A stretch of DNA of 64,000 nucleotides, taken from Thelephora terrestris. Lineage: Eukaryota; Basidiomycota; Agaricomycetes; Thelephorales; Thelephoraceae. Under the pieces are notes generated by a model, which saw nothing but the letters and a program-made list of their open reading frames with translations, was not told the origin of the DNA and searched no databases. Made by a program: the position numbers and the translations under genes. Position 1 is the first letter of the stretch. Each line of letters opens with the position of its first letter. The stretch is from positions 868,001-932,000 of the forward strand of contig WIUZ02000004.1 of the NCBI GenBank assembly GCA_015956445.1, given 5' to 3'. Below are positions 22,359-34,325 of this stretch, piece by piece.

Positions 22359-25300
22359 CTACCACGGCGAGCGCATCGGCACCGACTCATTCGCGTAAGC
22401 GCCACTCTTGAGCTATTGAAAATAAGCGAAGGTCCTCGAAGGGAATTCAACGAGACTTACAGCGGTTGAGATGTTCTTGTGCACAAGACACAAGTCTACG
22501 GTATTGTCAGCCAAACGCGCTAGGTGAACAACGAGATGACGCACAGTCTAGATGTGAATACATTCCATTATTCTGGTCTTCCACCAACATATCGCTGAAC
22601 TCGATCTCTGCACCGTCCATGTTTTGTCGAGCGATAGATAGCTTCGGAGTTCTTCCTCTCTGAACTCTCCTGTGACTTATGATGTTCCTGACCTGGATAG
22701 ACAGCGTCCGGTCCAGTTCTGGTAGTGTGGACTGCAGAACGAAGGTTTAGTTGGAGATCTATGCAGGCTGACTGATGATTGACTTACCATTCTGGGGTCC
22801 ACCAGATTGATGTCGTCGACACCGAATAAATCAAGTAGTATCTGTGGAGACACGCTGTTTCCGATCCAAATCATCATGACCTCCCCGTTGTCTGCAAAAC
22901 AGAATGGTTGGCCGCAAACCAAAAATGCCGCTACCGGACGGGACAAACCGAGAAGATAAACTCCGTTCGAGCTCATAAAGATGTGGCTGTTCCGCATCGA
23001 CGAGGGAATTTTCAAACGGCCAGTAACTTGGTCTGGCAACGCTATCGTCTCGTTCAAGTCGTGTAGACTGATGAGCGGTGGGTACAAGTATTGGACCAGG
23101 CTTCGGGCACTACACGCCAGCAGCTTGTGAGCGTAGTAATTCCGGACGTCCGCAGAAACGAATGTGTCTAGGCCCCGGGGATCGTTGAATGCCAGGCATC
23201 CCGATGACACCAATAACTCACCTTTGAGGATTTTACTCTTGCTCATCGCGAGAGTATAAATCGGGAGCCCCCTGAATCCTTCAGGAATGACCAACTATGA
23301 TGAACCTTCAGTGTTAAAGAACTGGACGACCATAAACCCCATCCCCGGACCTGTGTTATCGCTGAAGCTTGTGCGCAATCCCTGCGGTATCCCAACAGGG
23401 TGGCCGTACAGGTCTCCATCAGGTCATCTCGTAAATCGTTCATGGGTTTGGTCGATATCTTAGATATCGCTGTCCCGGATCCTCCATTAACATACACGCC
23501 TCTTCCCTTCCCAATGGCAGAAATACCCACCTTTGCGAAACCAGTACGCGATCGCAGCGTCCGCATCCACATACCGGAACACATTCATCGCGAGAGACAC
23601 GACCGGTAGCGCCATGTTACATGTCCGCACCCTTCTCTGACCAGTCGCAGTCGTATACAGAACCGCTGATTGGATGTGCGCATATTGTCGTTCATCAAGA
23701 GTCGAAGTGTGTCCAAAGAGAACGGTAATTGATTTGTCGGCGTCCAAGACTCCAAACTCCAAGTCCGTTTTCGAACGTCTATAAAAGTTTCCGTATTGTT
23801 CAGACACCTTGAGGCCTGAACACCAGATCAGAAGAACGGTCGAATAGGATGGGAAAGCAGAACCAACCATTTGAGCAGCGCACTCGCATCATACAGTTGT
23901 AAACTGTCGGCCGCTGCATGAGGCGACCCAGCTGACTGTACAGCACATGTGAATCCCGTTCAGGGCTGAAACGTGGGTGATAAAAGAGCTCCCCCCCAGT
24001 GACGGAAACCGGGTAACCTCCAGCGGTCTTAATGAAACAAAAAAGAAACGGAAACGGATGGACTTACTAATAGACGCGACATCCAGGAAACTTGAAGGAG
24101 CCAAGAACATACTAATACCAATCCCCTCGTCTGCGCACTCGTCGGCAATGTTTTTCCAGAAAACATTCCGGGGAGAGTATAAAGGTCGTTCCTTCTCTGT
24201 TTTATGGAGAGTGCTCTCCATGTGAACAGGTTCTAGCTGTCCCATACCGAGGGTTGGAATCACTCCCTGGAACATGATCACTTGCCCGCCCCGACCTGCC
24301 TGACTAGCGTGATGAGAGACAGGAGTCAAAGAAAAGGAAAAGGTCATGTACGAGAGCAGCAAGCGTCGCACACAATGCGGAACCAAGGACGGACTCCCTC
24401 ACGGTGGCGTTGTGAGCTCTGTCTGGTATGGAGGTCAAGGTATCCTGAATGATAGACCTGCTGTGGTCAATAAACATAGCTTCGTTGTTATGGTCGTCAT
24501 ACTACCTGGCCTTTACAGGGTCAACAAAAACTTCGGGACCGAGCGGCAGGAACACATCTTCAATGTCTGGCATGACGAGCACGTCTGCTGTTTCGGATCC
24601 ATTCTTAGACGACAGGTTATCGACGGCGGAAGCGCCACGAGTGCGAGGATGACCCACAAGATTGTATACGTTGATAACGCAGTCGTATGAGATAATCGCG
24701 ATTTTGCTACCTGTGGGCAGCTTGCAAACTACGCCCTCCTCCGTCTCCTGGTATATAGTCGTTCGGAGCGCATCACAAGCGCTCTTGAGAAACCCCGACT
24801 TGACAGCATCCACAGAGATATCGAAGGCAAAAACGTAGTGCATTGGGTGTGGCGGCCTATGCGTGCCCCCCTTCGAAGAGGGACCGACAGAGGCGTACGA
24901 GGGATCGAGGCTCGGTGGCTCGAGAGCCCAATATTCGTCGGGTACGAGAAAATCGACTGTTCCCTTGTTCAGTTCAGCTCTTTGTAAATGGTCCAAACGC
25001 ATGAAGTTTGAATCTAGGTTGCAAAAGTAATCGGGGTGCACTTGAATCAAGAGGTTAGTCGGTGAGTAGGCGTAATCTGGGCATCAGACAGAAACTACGT
25101 ACCAGGGGTTTCATCCCCACAGAGATTACACTTCCATCTGCTCCCTCCAGAAGTCCAAGTACACCATGGGTTGATGTACGCTCTGCACGTCCGGCACCTC
25201 TCAGGCCCAGCCGGGCCCGTCTCCACGACCGGTATCTGATCTTCTAACGGGTCCAGCTCAGCAAAAGGTTGTATAACGGCGACAACGGGAACGTTGATAT

Positions 25301-25632
25301 CCGCCACAAGACTCGAAGAGTTTGGAACGTTCCAAGTAGACATGCGGATGAACTTCGGAGACGAGTTTCCCTGGTCGACCGCAACGAAATCGGACGTGCA
25401 CATTGGTGGGTGTTTGCCTGGAAGAGTTGGGTACATCTGGCTGTTTTCCCATGTTTGTCGGTCCGTGTAGATTGTGTCGACTATGGAAGGTATTTGATGG
25501 GGGTCGATCGCGGTCCTCAGCCCTACACAGGTGTCGTCAGAGACGTTTCAGGTGAGTGACAACTGCCTACCGACCTTTGGAAGACAAGCCAGCGCTGTGA
25601 GGTGGCTGGGGTATGTGAGAGCGAGGGGCCAT
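22359..25632 (-). CDS. SEC24: SEC24-type COPII coat subunit (Sfb3/Lst1-like)
   Basis: The product is a cargo-selecting subunit of the COPII coat that forms vesicles at the ER. Reading the minus strand: start [15 protein letters not shown] at 25632, joined by a 50-base intron to [13 protein letters not shown]; a zinc-finger with [12 protein letters not shown]...KCNLC near 25200-25110; a trunk beginning [18 protein letters not shown] near 24850; beta-sandwich, helical and gelsolin regions, the last with [20 protein letters not shown] near 22880; and the C-terminal block [20 protein letters not shown] near 22600, [12 protein letters not shown] near 22490. The tail joins by an intron to a short last exon with a stop at 22359. 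About ten or more introns. The protein lacks the long Pro/Gln-rich N-terminus of many Sec24 proteins unless a further 5' exon exists; an in-frame stop precedes the ATG. Confidence 0.88.
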
Positions 25633-25847
25633 CGCGTATCACGGAATCCGAAGGCTGTGGGAGCCTTCAGTTAGCAGTGATCGAGGAACGCGTCGTCGTC
25701 TGTCGTCGTTCGCCGTGACATCGAGGGCCGGAAAACATAATTTCAAATCGCTGGGAAAATGCGACTTTGTTTGTGTATTCTATTCCGGGGACGAATTTAC
25801 AAGAAGTTATTCGCTACTACCGTGTATTGCGAGGACTATAGTCACTT

Positions 25848-27545
25848 TCAAACCACAATTTCGTCGACTTTTGAGCGATGGATGCAAAAACCCTATCAAT
25901 CAAGGCCACACATCAATCAGGGACAAGTGATATCACAGGAAGGCACTGACCGGTGCAACCCATGCTTTGCAGCTACAACGCACGCCCGCCCAATCATAGT
26001 TCCCTAGCTTCGCGCCGCACTTTTTATTCGGGCAGAGAATTTTTCCAGCCAACTCTCCGTTCTCGAGAAACGGTTCCATCCATTTCATCTAATACCATGA
26101 AATGTGGAGAGTGGAGCCTGTGACCATATTGACGTACCGCTTCGACAAAGTATCCTGAGCATCGTTGGTCCGCTAAAATCGGTGGCACAGATGCAAGCGT
26201 CGGAGATGGCGTGGTGCTTTTAGGGAGGCCAGTGGTTCGTAAGGCAGCCAACTTCGGGTTAGCATATAGTTGGGCAGAGATAGTGTGAGGATGTGCGAGC
26301 CCATTAACGCTCGGGGAATCTGGTTTCTTCTCCTTCCCGATCTCGCGTTCGTCGTCCACCTCCAGCGCAGACATCGACAACGTTTCAGACATACCACGTC
26401 CAAAGCTGGCAGGTCCATCGAGACCGAGAAGCCTGGCTTTTGTCTCGCTGAAGGATCCCCTCGAAGATCCTCTACGGGCCATCGATGGTTTATTGGAATC
26501 GCTTCCCAACTGGTCCGGCACTGAAGGCCTTCTGGGCGTTACATCATTCATCGAGGGTCGGCGAGATTCTGCGGGAGTGACAGCGCCGATTGATGAGGGG
26601 GTAGGCGGACCAAGCTGTCCATGATCGAGCATATGTTCTCTAGCCGCAAGTTCTTGCCTCCACGGCATGGAAAAATAATCATATCAGGTCCTCGCGAAAG
26701 TGAAGTCGGCTACCCACCTGCAAGCTTTGCAACGGATCCTGCGGCGTGGGATGGGAGCCGGAGTTGATGGAGTTGAATCCGACGGACTCCTTGGGAACTT
26801 GGCGAACATATTGGTCTCTAATTCCGAACCATCTCCATCTGCAAGGTGGAAGCGTTGCAGGTGTTCTGAAAGATGTGAATCACTAGTGATAAACACTCAC
26901 TCATAATTTCTTGCACGGCTCGTTCGAGATAGAACATACGGGTAGCTTTGTCGTTCCTCGAGACTTTGTAGGAAGCGCGGTGAAACACATCGAGCTGCTC
27001 CAGGAAGCCAGGGTTCGGACTATCAGACAGCGGCTATTGACATGCTGCGTCGGACTCGACGTTCTGGAGAACTTACTCGACGTCTGGGCGGGATTGTCTT
27101 ATCAGTGCAAGCGCGGCATCCGTGTCCAACTGACGAGAGTACATGAGGTATGCAGCGACAATCGCCGCACTGCGACCTAAAGATGGTATGAACGGGATCG
27201 GAAGGATCGGAGGTGGGAGCCATCGTACTCATTCCCGCTTGACAATGGACAAGCACACCGTGGTCCTTGTCGAGCTCGGCTTCGATGAAAGAGATACAGG
27301 CGATGAGATGGTTTAGGATGTCCTCTTCTTCGACGTCGTCGACTTCGACTTGTTTGTGGGTGAAGGTCTGTCAGGGATATCAGGATTTGGAGTCTGAGCG
27401 CTTTGCGTGAAACACAGACGCCTTGGACGACCACTTTCCCTCTCATGGCGGAGAGGATGCTGTGAATGTTGTTATTCTTGAGATTTTCTACATCTGAAAT
27501 GCTGGCGATGTTCCCGAGCCAGAGGTTTTCAGTCACCTGGTCCAT
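25848..27545 (-). CDS. YVH1: YVH1/DUSP12-type dual-specificity phosphatase with zinc-binding C-terminus
   Basis: The start MDQVTENLWLGNIASISD at 27545 opens a dual-specificity phosphatase domain; the catalytic loop HCQAGM-S-R-S spans an intron near 27225, followed by AAIVAAYLMYSRQL and the general-acid region DVEEED upstream. The C-terminal zinc domain has IRCKACRQELA near 26720 and, after a long Ser/Pro-rich insert, CSGYFVE, CPNKKCGAKLGNYDWAGVRC and GFCIHRSKVDEIV ending at 25848. Yvh1 releases Mrt4 from pre-60S ribosomes through the zinc domain, so a role in ribosome maturation is inferred. The insert between the zinc half-sites (about 190 residues) is longer than in yeast Yvh1. It is tandem with SEC24, 215 bases upstream of it. 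Confidence 0.9.
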
Positions 27546-27742
27546 GGTGGTGTTCTGGTGAGATAAATTTACTAGTCCACCGTAGGCAAGTTCATATAAC
27601 CATACACTGATACATAACTCGTGTTTACGAAAATCAATAAATCAGTTTGAAAGCCAGGTCATCCATTTCTTTCCATTTCCCTTGCGTCGTCCCAAGCAAA
27701 AGCTCGGGATGTTTTCTCCCTTACCTATACGACAAAGGCGAA

Positions 27743-30066
27743 ATGCAAGCGGAGGCGGGTCTCGGGCGGGTTGTTCTTTGTGCCCAAATTGGAATTTTCC
27801 GTACCGCGTCTAAAATTCTCCCCCGCCCGCCATCCGTTGACCTCGACACCATCCCTGCTGTGCTTCCCGCCCCTACTTTCATACCACCGCAGTCAAGATA
27901 CCCCGTCCTCCGAGCCTTCATGTATGAAACCGGGCCAATCCGACGAAAGAGTGTAGACACGGGTGGTCTGGCCCTCGCCCTCGCTGCCGGACACGGCTGT
28001 GGCTCCGGCTGGGGGGGTTGGGACGAAGATAATATCAGCGAAGCCATGTACGTCCTTCTCGTCCTCCATTCCCCCGCGGAGACCAAATAACACCAGACAT
28101 ATTTGCCCCAGATACGCCGAGTTCCTGAGCGACATGTACACTCAAACCCAGAGTACCGTCAACCATCATTTGGCTACCTGGTGAGCCTGCACACGACTGA
28201 CCCCCGCAAAACACACTCTCACCGCTTCCGTCTCTAGTACTTCCCCGGAAATACTCAACGAAACGCGGATCCGAGCGATCGAAAATCTTGACAGCTGGAA
28301 CTTCGAGCCCTCGAAATTACCAGAGGAAGAGGTTCTCGTCTGCACAATCACCCTCTTCGAAGCTTTGCTCTCTAAGGAGGGTATGGAGGACGAAACCGGC
28401 GTCTCTCTTGGTGAGCCCCTATCTCAGCCTTACCCATGTCAATCGTTGAACCCTCAAATCACAGCTCAGCTCACGACCTTCCTATCTCATCTTCGCGAAA
28501 TCTATCGACGTCAGAACTCATATCACAACTTCCGTCACGCCCTGGATGTTCTCCAGGCTGTCCACGTCTTCTTATATTCTGCTGGAGTCGTACCCCCCGT
28601 ATCAATACTGATGCTTCGTGGGGGCGCAAAGACCTGGCGGCCTGGGAAATCAGTTCAATCTAATCCTTACCTCTCTTGTCTCGGGAATCAGGAATTATTT
28701 GCCCTGTATATTGCGGCCATTGGTCATGACGTCGGACACCCAGGGTTCACCAACAATTTCATGGTAATCCAATTCACGTCTCTTGCCTTCCTATTCTCAT
28801 AATCGACGCAGAAAAACGCGCAAACACCGCTGTCTGTCGTCTATGACAACAAATCTGCGCTCGAGCAGATGCATTACACATTGTTGCTCTCGATTATGCA
28901 CCATCACGGGCTTGGTGTGCTACTGGATCCTTCGAAGCGCGGAACATCCTTCAGGCGGCTGCTCTACAAGACCCTGCTCGCGACCGACATGAGTGTCCAC
29001 CACGAATTCATGTCCAATTTCCAATCACTGCTGAACGAGCCCTTGCTTGACACTTCAAAGCGGCAGGTGCTCGTTTGTCAGGCGCTTATCAAGTGCGCTG
29101 ACATCAGCAATCCCGTTGGTGATAAACTCTAGACCCTTATTCGGCACTGACGTCTTCCCAGGGACGTCCTCACAGCGTTTCAAAACAATGGGCAAACGCA
29201 TTGATGGATGAATGGACCAGACAGGCTCAACTTGAACGGCACCTGCATCTGCCCACATCCGTCACGCCTTCTAACAACGATCCAATAGTCGAGGCGAACT
29301 CACAAGTTTTCTTCATTAGCAACTTCACACATCCGTTGTTCGCCTTGGTAGCAGCTGCTGTCCCACGTAAGTAGTCCCTCGCCGTGGAGACTGGGTTTGA
29401 AGATCTGAGCGTCACATAGAATTGACTCGTTTCGCGACACACTGCCAAGAAAACCTAGGTATCTGGCAGCGTCGAATAGCACAACTCACGAACCGCAGTA
29501 CCCCCAAGAGGCAGCCCAGCAAGCTCACACTCGGTCCACTGACGACGACAAGCGATTTCATGACTGCCTTTCCGCTCACGTTACCCCGGCTGTTTCTCAA
29601 CGAGGAACAACATTCGGAAAGTGGGTCCGACTCTCGACCAGGTTCATCTCTCAGCAGCGCGGCGCCTTTCGACCAAATCTCATCTCCGTGTATCTTCCCG
29701 CCGTCGCCAAGCAATCCATCATCAGCTACTCTCGCCCCAAACCGGCCAGACACCGCGATGTCGAACGGTAACCACTCGACTCGGAGCACCAATACGAACG
29801 TCAGCGATTCCTCTACGGCCATTCGGGCCGCTTACAAGGCTAGTGTACGGAAAAAGAAGAGCTTTCACAGGTCATCATGGACGCAGGGGCCAGTTTCAAC
29901 CCGCGAAAACTTTCCGATTGGTGCGCACCAGTTGAAGTATTCAACCACCGCAGATACTTCCCTGTCTCCGCTCATCTCGCCCATTCCAAATTTGCCGGGA
30001 AAATCGGATGACCTCGACCATCTGAATCCGGTCTTACATGTCATCCCGCCGACATCCGGGTCATAG
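27743..30066 (+). CDS. 3',5'-cyclic nucleotide phosphodiesterase (HD-domain)
   Basis: The catalytic domain shows HNFRHALDV (near 28530), GHDVGHPGFTNN (near 28725), the HHHG site near 28905, and KCADISNP near 29100, which supply the His/Asp ligands of the two catalytic metals in class I phosphodiesterases. The family hydrolyses cAMP or cGMP and damps PKA signalling; this one resembles fungal PDE2 type. Early exons are 27743-28047, 28112-28180, 28238-28410 and 28465 onward; further introns follow NNFM, ISNP and AAAVP. The C-terminal 180 residues are Ser/Thr-rich and low complexity. The first in-frame ATG of the readable frame is 27743, but other upstream exons cannot be ruled out. Confidence 0.88.
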
Positions 30067-31056
30067 CACCCCCTGTGCATACACGATCTGCACAATCTAT
30101 CGCAACAACGACGGCTATTTATTCATCCCCCCGCCGACCTTGCTAGAATTTGATTCCCTGCTCTGTTAACACCCCAATCGTCTCTCTTGCTTTGCAATAA
30201 CCGCTGTTTTGTTTGTCTGTACACCCTTCAGCACCCATTGAGCACGCCCCTTCGCTCTACCTCCATCCTACCTCAACCTTCCCTACTTCCTCGTTGATTG
30301 GTCGTTACCCCCTGTGTCGCGAACCCTACACAGGCGTGCGTTCGATGATCTGTGGGTAAGGTCAACCCCTCGAGGTCTCCCCTCATTCTGGATCATTTCT
30401 ACCTCGTTTTTTCCATTCCTTATTTTCATCAGTATCTTCCCTAGCTGTCTCTTTTTTGCGGGTACTCTGTCACCCCGATCTCCTTCCGATCCTTCCTGTT
30501 TCTCTTTGCTTTCCGCAATCTGTCGACATCTTTCCTCTCGCAACAAACTGTATTGTAGATATTATGTTCCGAGTTTCGACCCCCTTGATAGGAGGGGTGA
30601 AACAACCAAACTCTTTGCATACACCGGACTTACATCCCCCCTTCCTGCCACATTCCACCACAGAGCACATACAGGTCACCTCGTGTACGTACCGTATGTA
30701 GCGAGTCAACCAAAATTGTGACCGGTTATATAACGCGTCAGAGTTGTCGACACCGCGGCGCACACGCAGGAGTTCGTGTTACGGATGAGTAGCTTAAACG
30801 CTGATGGGCACGTGGAAAAGCGTAGAAAAAAGTGTACAGTGGGAGAGGAAGAAGAAACATATCTAACGGCGTAAGCATTACATACTATCAACATACTATA
30901 CATGTTAACCAATGTCACCTGAAACACAGGTCTGTACATCGTAGAGAGGTCATACAATAAGATCACGATACTAGATGGAATAGACGAAACATACAGATAG
31001 CAGATGCGAAGGCCGGTCTGAGAGCAACGATTGGCCCCTGATGAGACAGCGTCCGT
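30067..31056. other. convergent intergenic region, about 1 kb, no gene seen
   Basis: Lies between the stops of the phosphodiesterase and the coiled-coil gene. The first part (30110-30560) is pyrimidine-rich on the plus strand. Open frames of up to 135 codons exist but have hydrophobic or Ser/Pro-biased composition without a family or splice pattern. Probably two 3' UTRs and spacer. Confidence 0.45.
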
Positions 31057-33025
31057 TTACTTCGCCTTACGCAGAGCAGCACGCTCCTGAGGGGACTTTT
31101 TTGCGAGGTCCAATGGCCTCATGGGTGGCCTATTGGATTTCGTTGGCGTGTTGGTGTTGGAAGTCGTTGCCAACGCAGGAGCGGGAGGTGGTTTGGTGGG
31201 ATGTGAAGTCTTGTTAAACTTGAGCGACTTCAAGTCTGAAGCGCTTGTTTTGGGCAACTGCACCATATTATGCTTTGACGATGAAGCAGAGGGGGGACCT
31301 GTGGTGGAAGTAGACTTGTGGGTGGTATCCGCGTTGGTCGCGGGATTTTCGTTTGTAGACTTATTTTTCAGCGGGGTGCTGGAAGCACCGTTTAAACGCC
31401 GTTTCTTAAGGGGACGGTTGCTCGTCCTGTCGGATATCGGCGACGTTGTCGAGGTCGAGGTCGATGGAATGGGTGGGTGACTATTCTGACATTTGTCTAC
31501 GCCGAACATCAGAAGAAAATAAGAAAAAGATGACATCAATTTGACTTACGAGAGTCGCTCGAGGTCCTCTTCACGCCTTGGACAGGGGTAGATGGCGGTG
31601 GTACAGACGGCCCAGCAATCTGTTGATCATCCCGGACGATGGGAACCTCCGGTGGTCCGCTCTGCGTAGCTACTATGATAGTCACGCGTCGATGAGCAAA
31701 ATGACACGGAAGACAAGAGCGATGACTTACTCGATGACGCGGATTTCGTCTTTACCCGATCGAGAGCCTCGTCGACGGATACTTTCCGTCGTTTGCCACT
31801 TGTGGACAGCGATGCAGATGAGGGACCTGCTTTTGTGTTCGGTGTTGGGGGAGGGGTTATCACGTTCTCCGGTATTGACCGCTTTTCGGGTGCCTGGTTT
31901 GTCTTCCTACTAATCTTGTGAGTGTCTTGCAGTTTGTCTAGAGAGAAAGAAGTAAGCACCACAGGATCAGCCGTGCGGGAGGGGAAAGCTAACCATTTGG
32001 GATGGGCAAATCCCGCCTCTCGAGTGGGGGGGAAGGCAAAGAAAGGGGCAGTTCTGTTTGTAAGGCTGAGACAGGGGGATGAGGACCTAGTAGGGCAAAG
32101 GGGCGTGAAGTCTAGGCTTACCAGGGGCGGGGTGTTCCAGGAGGGGCGGTTGGCAGACATGTCTTTCCCTCTCGAGTCGGGCTAAACACGGTTATCAGAC
32201 TCTTGTCGATAAGGGGGCGAAAGTGGACACACCTGCAGCAAGCTCCCATGCAATTTTTTCGTTATCGCTCCTCTTTTGCCTGAGTTCTTCCCGGAGCAAA
32301 GTGATCTTTTCTTGCAGAGAAGTATTCTGACATTCAGAATCTACGCGAGCGGCGTCGGCGGATTTGAAATTGTCGAGGAGCAGAGCAAATGAACGCTGTG
32401 TCGCCAACAGAGAGTCTGCGACCTTCCCAAAAGTCTCTACGATGGAATGGCGGGAAAAGAGGTCACTAGATGAAGGCAGACCAACACCGTTCGAAGCGTT
32501 CAACTCTGTGACAATGAAATCCGCCTGGGAAGCGATGACAGCACTCGGACAGATCTTCATGTCTGACGCGCTGATGATCCCTTGTGAATTGTCTTCTTGC
32601 TTAACCTCATGGGGAACCTGCCCGCGGTTTACGGAGATAGAGTTGACATCCGCGACAACCTTACAGAGCCTGGCCATGGAGTTGGTCGCAACGTCGAGTT
32701 TCTGGCGAAGTTCACTGTTGGTTGATCGCTCTTGGGCCAGTAGTGCGGAGATGTCGGTATTGTCAGCTCTCAGCGTTGAAATCTGTTTTTCGTAGCTTTG
32801 CTCCTTTTCGGCGAAGGAGGCAGCGAGGCGGCTGCGTTCGAGGGATTCGTGTTCAACAAATCGCTCAAAGTGCTTCCGAACGTATTCATTGAGGTGTTCG
32901 AGCGAAGGTTGAGTGGCCTTGCCCGAGGCAGAGAGTGAGAAATCTCGGCCCGCGGCTGACGGAGAAGTTGATACCAGAGGGGATAAAAGACGCGCGTCGC
33001 CGCTCTGAGATTGACGAGAAGCCAT
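31057..33025 (-). CDS. coiled-coil nuclear-type protein of unknown function
   Basis: The start MASRQSQSGDARLLSP at 33025 opens a long exon to about 32233, whose residues 50-130 and 215-262 form Glu/Lys/Arg/Gln-rich coiled coil (EHLNEYVRKHFERFVEHESL; SLQEKITLLREELRQKRSDN). Four further exons, joined in frame across GT...AG introns, are Ser/Pro/Lys-rich and disordered, with basic stretches (SGKRRKVS, PLKKRRLNG) that could be nuclear localisation signals, and end RPLDLAKKSPQERAALRKAK. No catalytic motif was seen and the family was not recognised. Confidence 0.65.
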
Positions 33026-33333
33026 TGGAGCGCGGGTTGATGCCAACAGATTAAACTTCTGATCCAGTGGGCGCGGGGGGCAGTGGGAAATGGTCTTGGG
33101 GGGCAGGCGGAGGAGGGAAAGGAAGGAGGAGAGTGGGAGAGGAAGCGAGGAAGCGTCTGCAGTTCCGCAATTCTCACCGCTGGATCTTATAGGTATCCCC
33201 CCTCCCGGACTCAGGGGAAGACTGGAGTGGCTCAAAAACCTTATGAAAAATATTCTCACCGGCTACTCGCGTTTGGGCAACGCCCAGGACATGCGGATCC
33301 GGCATTCAAGAGTGCGTCAAGGACGCAAAGGCC

Positions 33334-34096
33334 TCATGGAGATGCTTTAAATTTGGGGTCCAACAGCCAGGTACGAATAAGAAAGAATCCCGCTACGCCC
33401 ACGACAACGACCAAAGTGGTTAGCGTCCGCGTCCCCACAAGCGAGGTTTCCTGCTCGACCTGTACCATTGAGCCAGACGACATACAATCAACACTTGGTG
33501 AAGAGGGATCCTCCGAGACAAAGACTTACAACAGAACTGAAAGGTGAAAGTATCGGAATCGTAAAATGGCCGAGACTTCGTCTCGGTTGTTGCTTGTCTC
33601 GGACGGAGTGAGACAATAAATAAATCACAAAGCCTGATTGCAATATGATACATCCGACGAGAAAGAGCTGCAAGGATGGTGAAAGAGACTTCAGAATGAC
33701 AAATAGAGCAACAGCCGAGAACCAGGCCCAGGGCTCACGATTATTCTTTCTAGCCTCGAGTGGCGCGTTTCATTTTCGCGTTTCAGAGCTTCCAGCTCTC
33801 TCTTACGGTGGGCGACGAGCGTGTCGGAAGAGAATCAAGGCAGAACATTCATGGCAGAGACGCACAGATCTCTTGGATTCTTCAGAATCCCTGAGGTGTT
33901 GGACTTCCAATTTGTGGGTGTCTCTTGTGGACAGTGTTGTTTCAGCCTTCAACGCCCTCGCTGCCCAGTATTGTTCGACATTTGTTCTCGGTTGAACATC
34001 ACGGGGCATGCGTTCTTGATTGTCACGACCAGCACCGGTGGCGATGGCGAGCGTTCTCGACATTGCTGGTGGCGGGTCTTTCTTCAACCTGTTCAT
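33334..34096 (-). CDS. candidate tail-anchored coiled-coil protein
   Basis: Several spliced pieces on the minus strand look coding. The first (34096 to about 33880) contains YWAARALKAETTLSTRDTHK and ends EESKRS before a GTGCGT donor. The next exon (from about 33802) continues in phase with RELEALKRENETRHSRLERI, a clear coiled coil. The last piece (about 33520 to 33334) reads SEDPSSPSVDC and then a Val-rich membrane segment (LTTLVVVVGVAGFFLIRTWL) seven residues from the stop at 33334. The exon order between 33740 and 33520 is not resolved. The predicted product would be a small cytosolic coiled coil held in a membrane by its C-terminus. It shares a promoter with the divergent Ldb17-like gene. 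Confidence 0.45.
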
Positions 34097-34325
34097 GGTG
34101 TGTCCAAGTTGATGCGGGTGGCCACTGGCCGGCAAGTTCCGAGCACTTAGACGCTAAATCCCAATGTGTGCTCACCACATTTTCCGCGCCTATTTCCTAG
34201 TTCTCCATCTTACCTTCGGTTATCCGCTGGCGTCGGTCCGTCAACATATCGTGTGCCCTTCCGGTCTTCAAGGGGTCTAAAGTTCTCCCGGCAACCCCAA
34301 GCCACTTCTCGCCCCCCGCAAAGCC

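Noticed and set aside
30314-30721. 135-codon plus-strand open frame after the phosphodiesterase
   Set aside because: Composition reflects a pyrimidine-rich 3' UTR (many Ser, Phe, Leu, Pro), and no homology or splice signals were seen.
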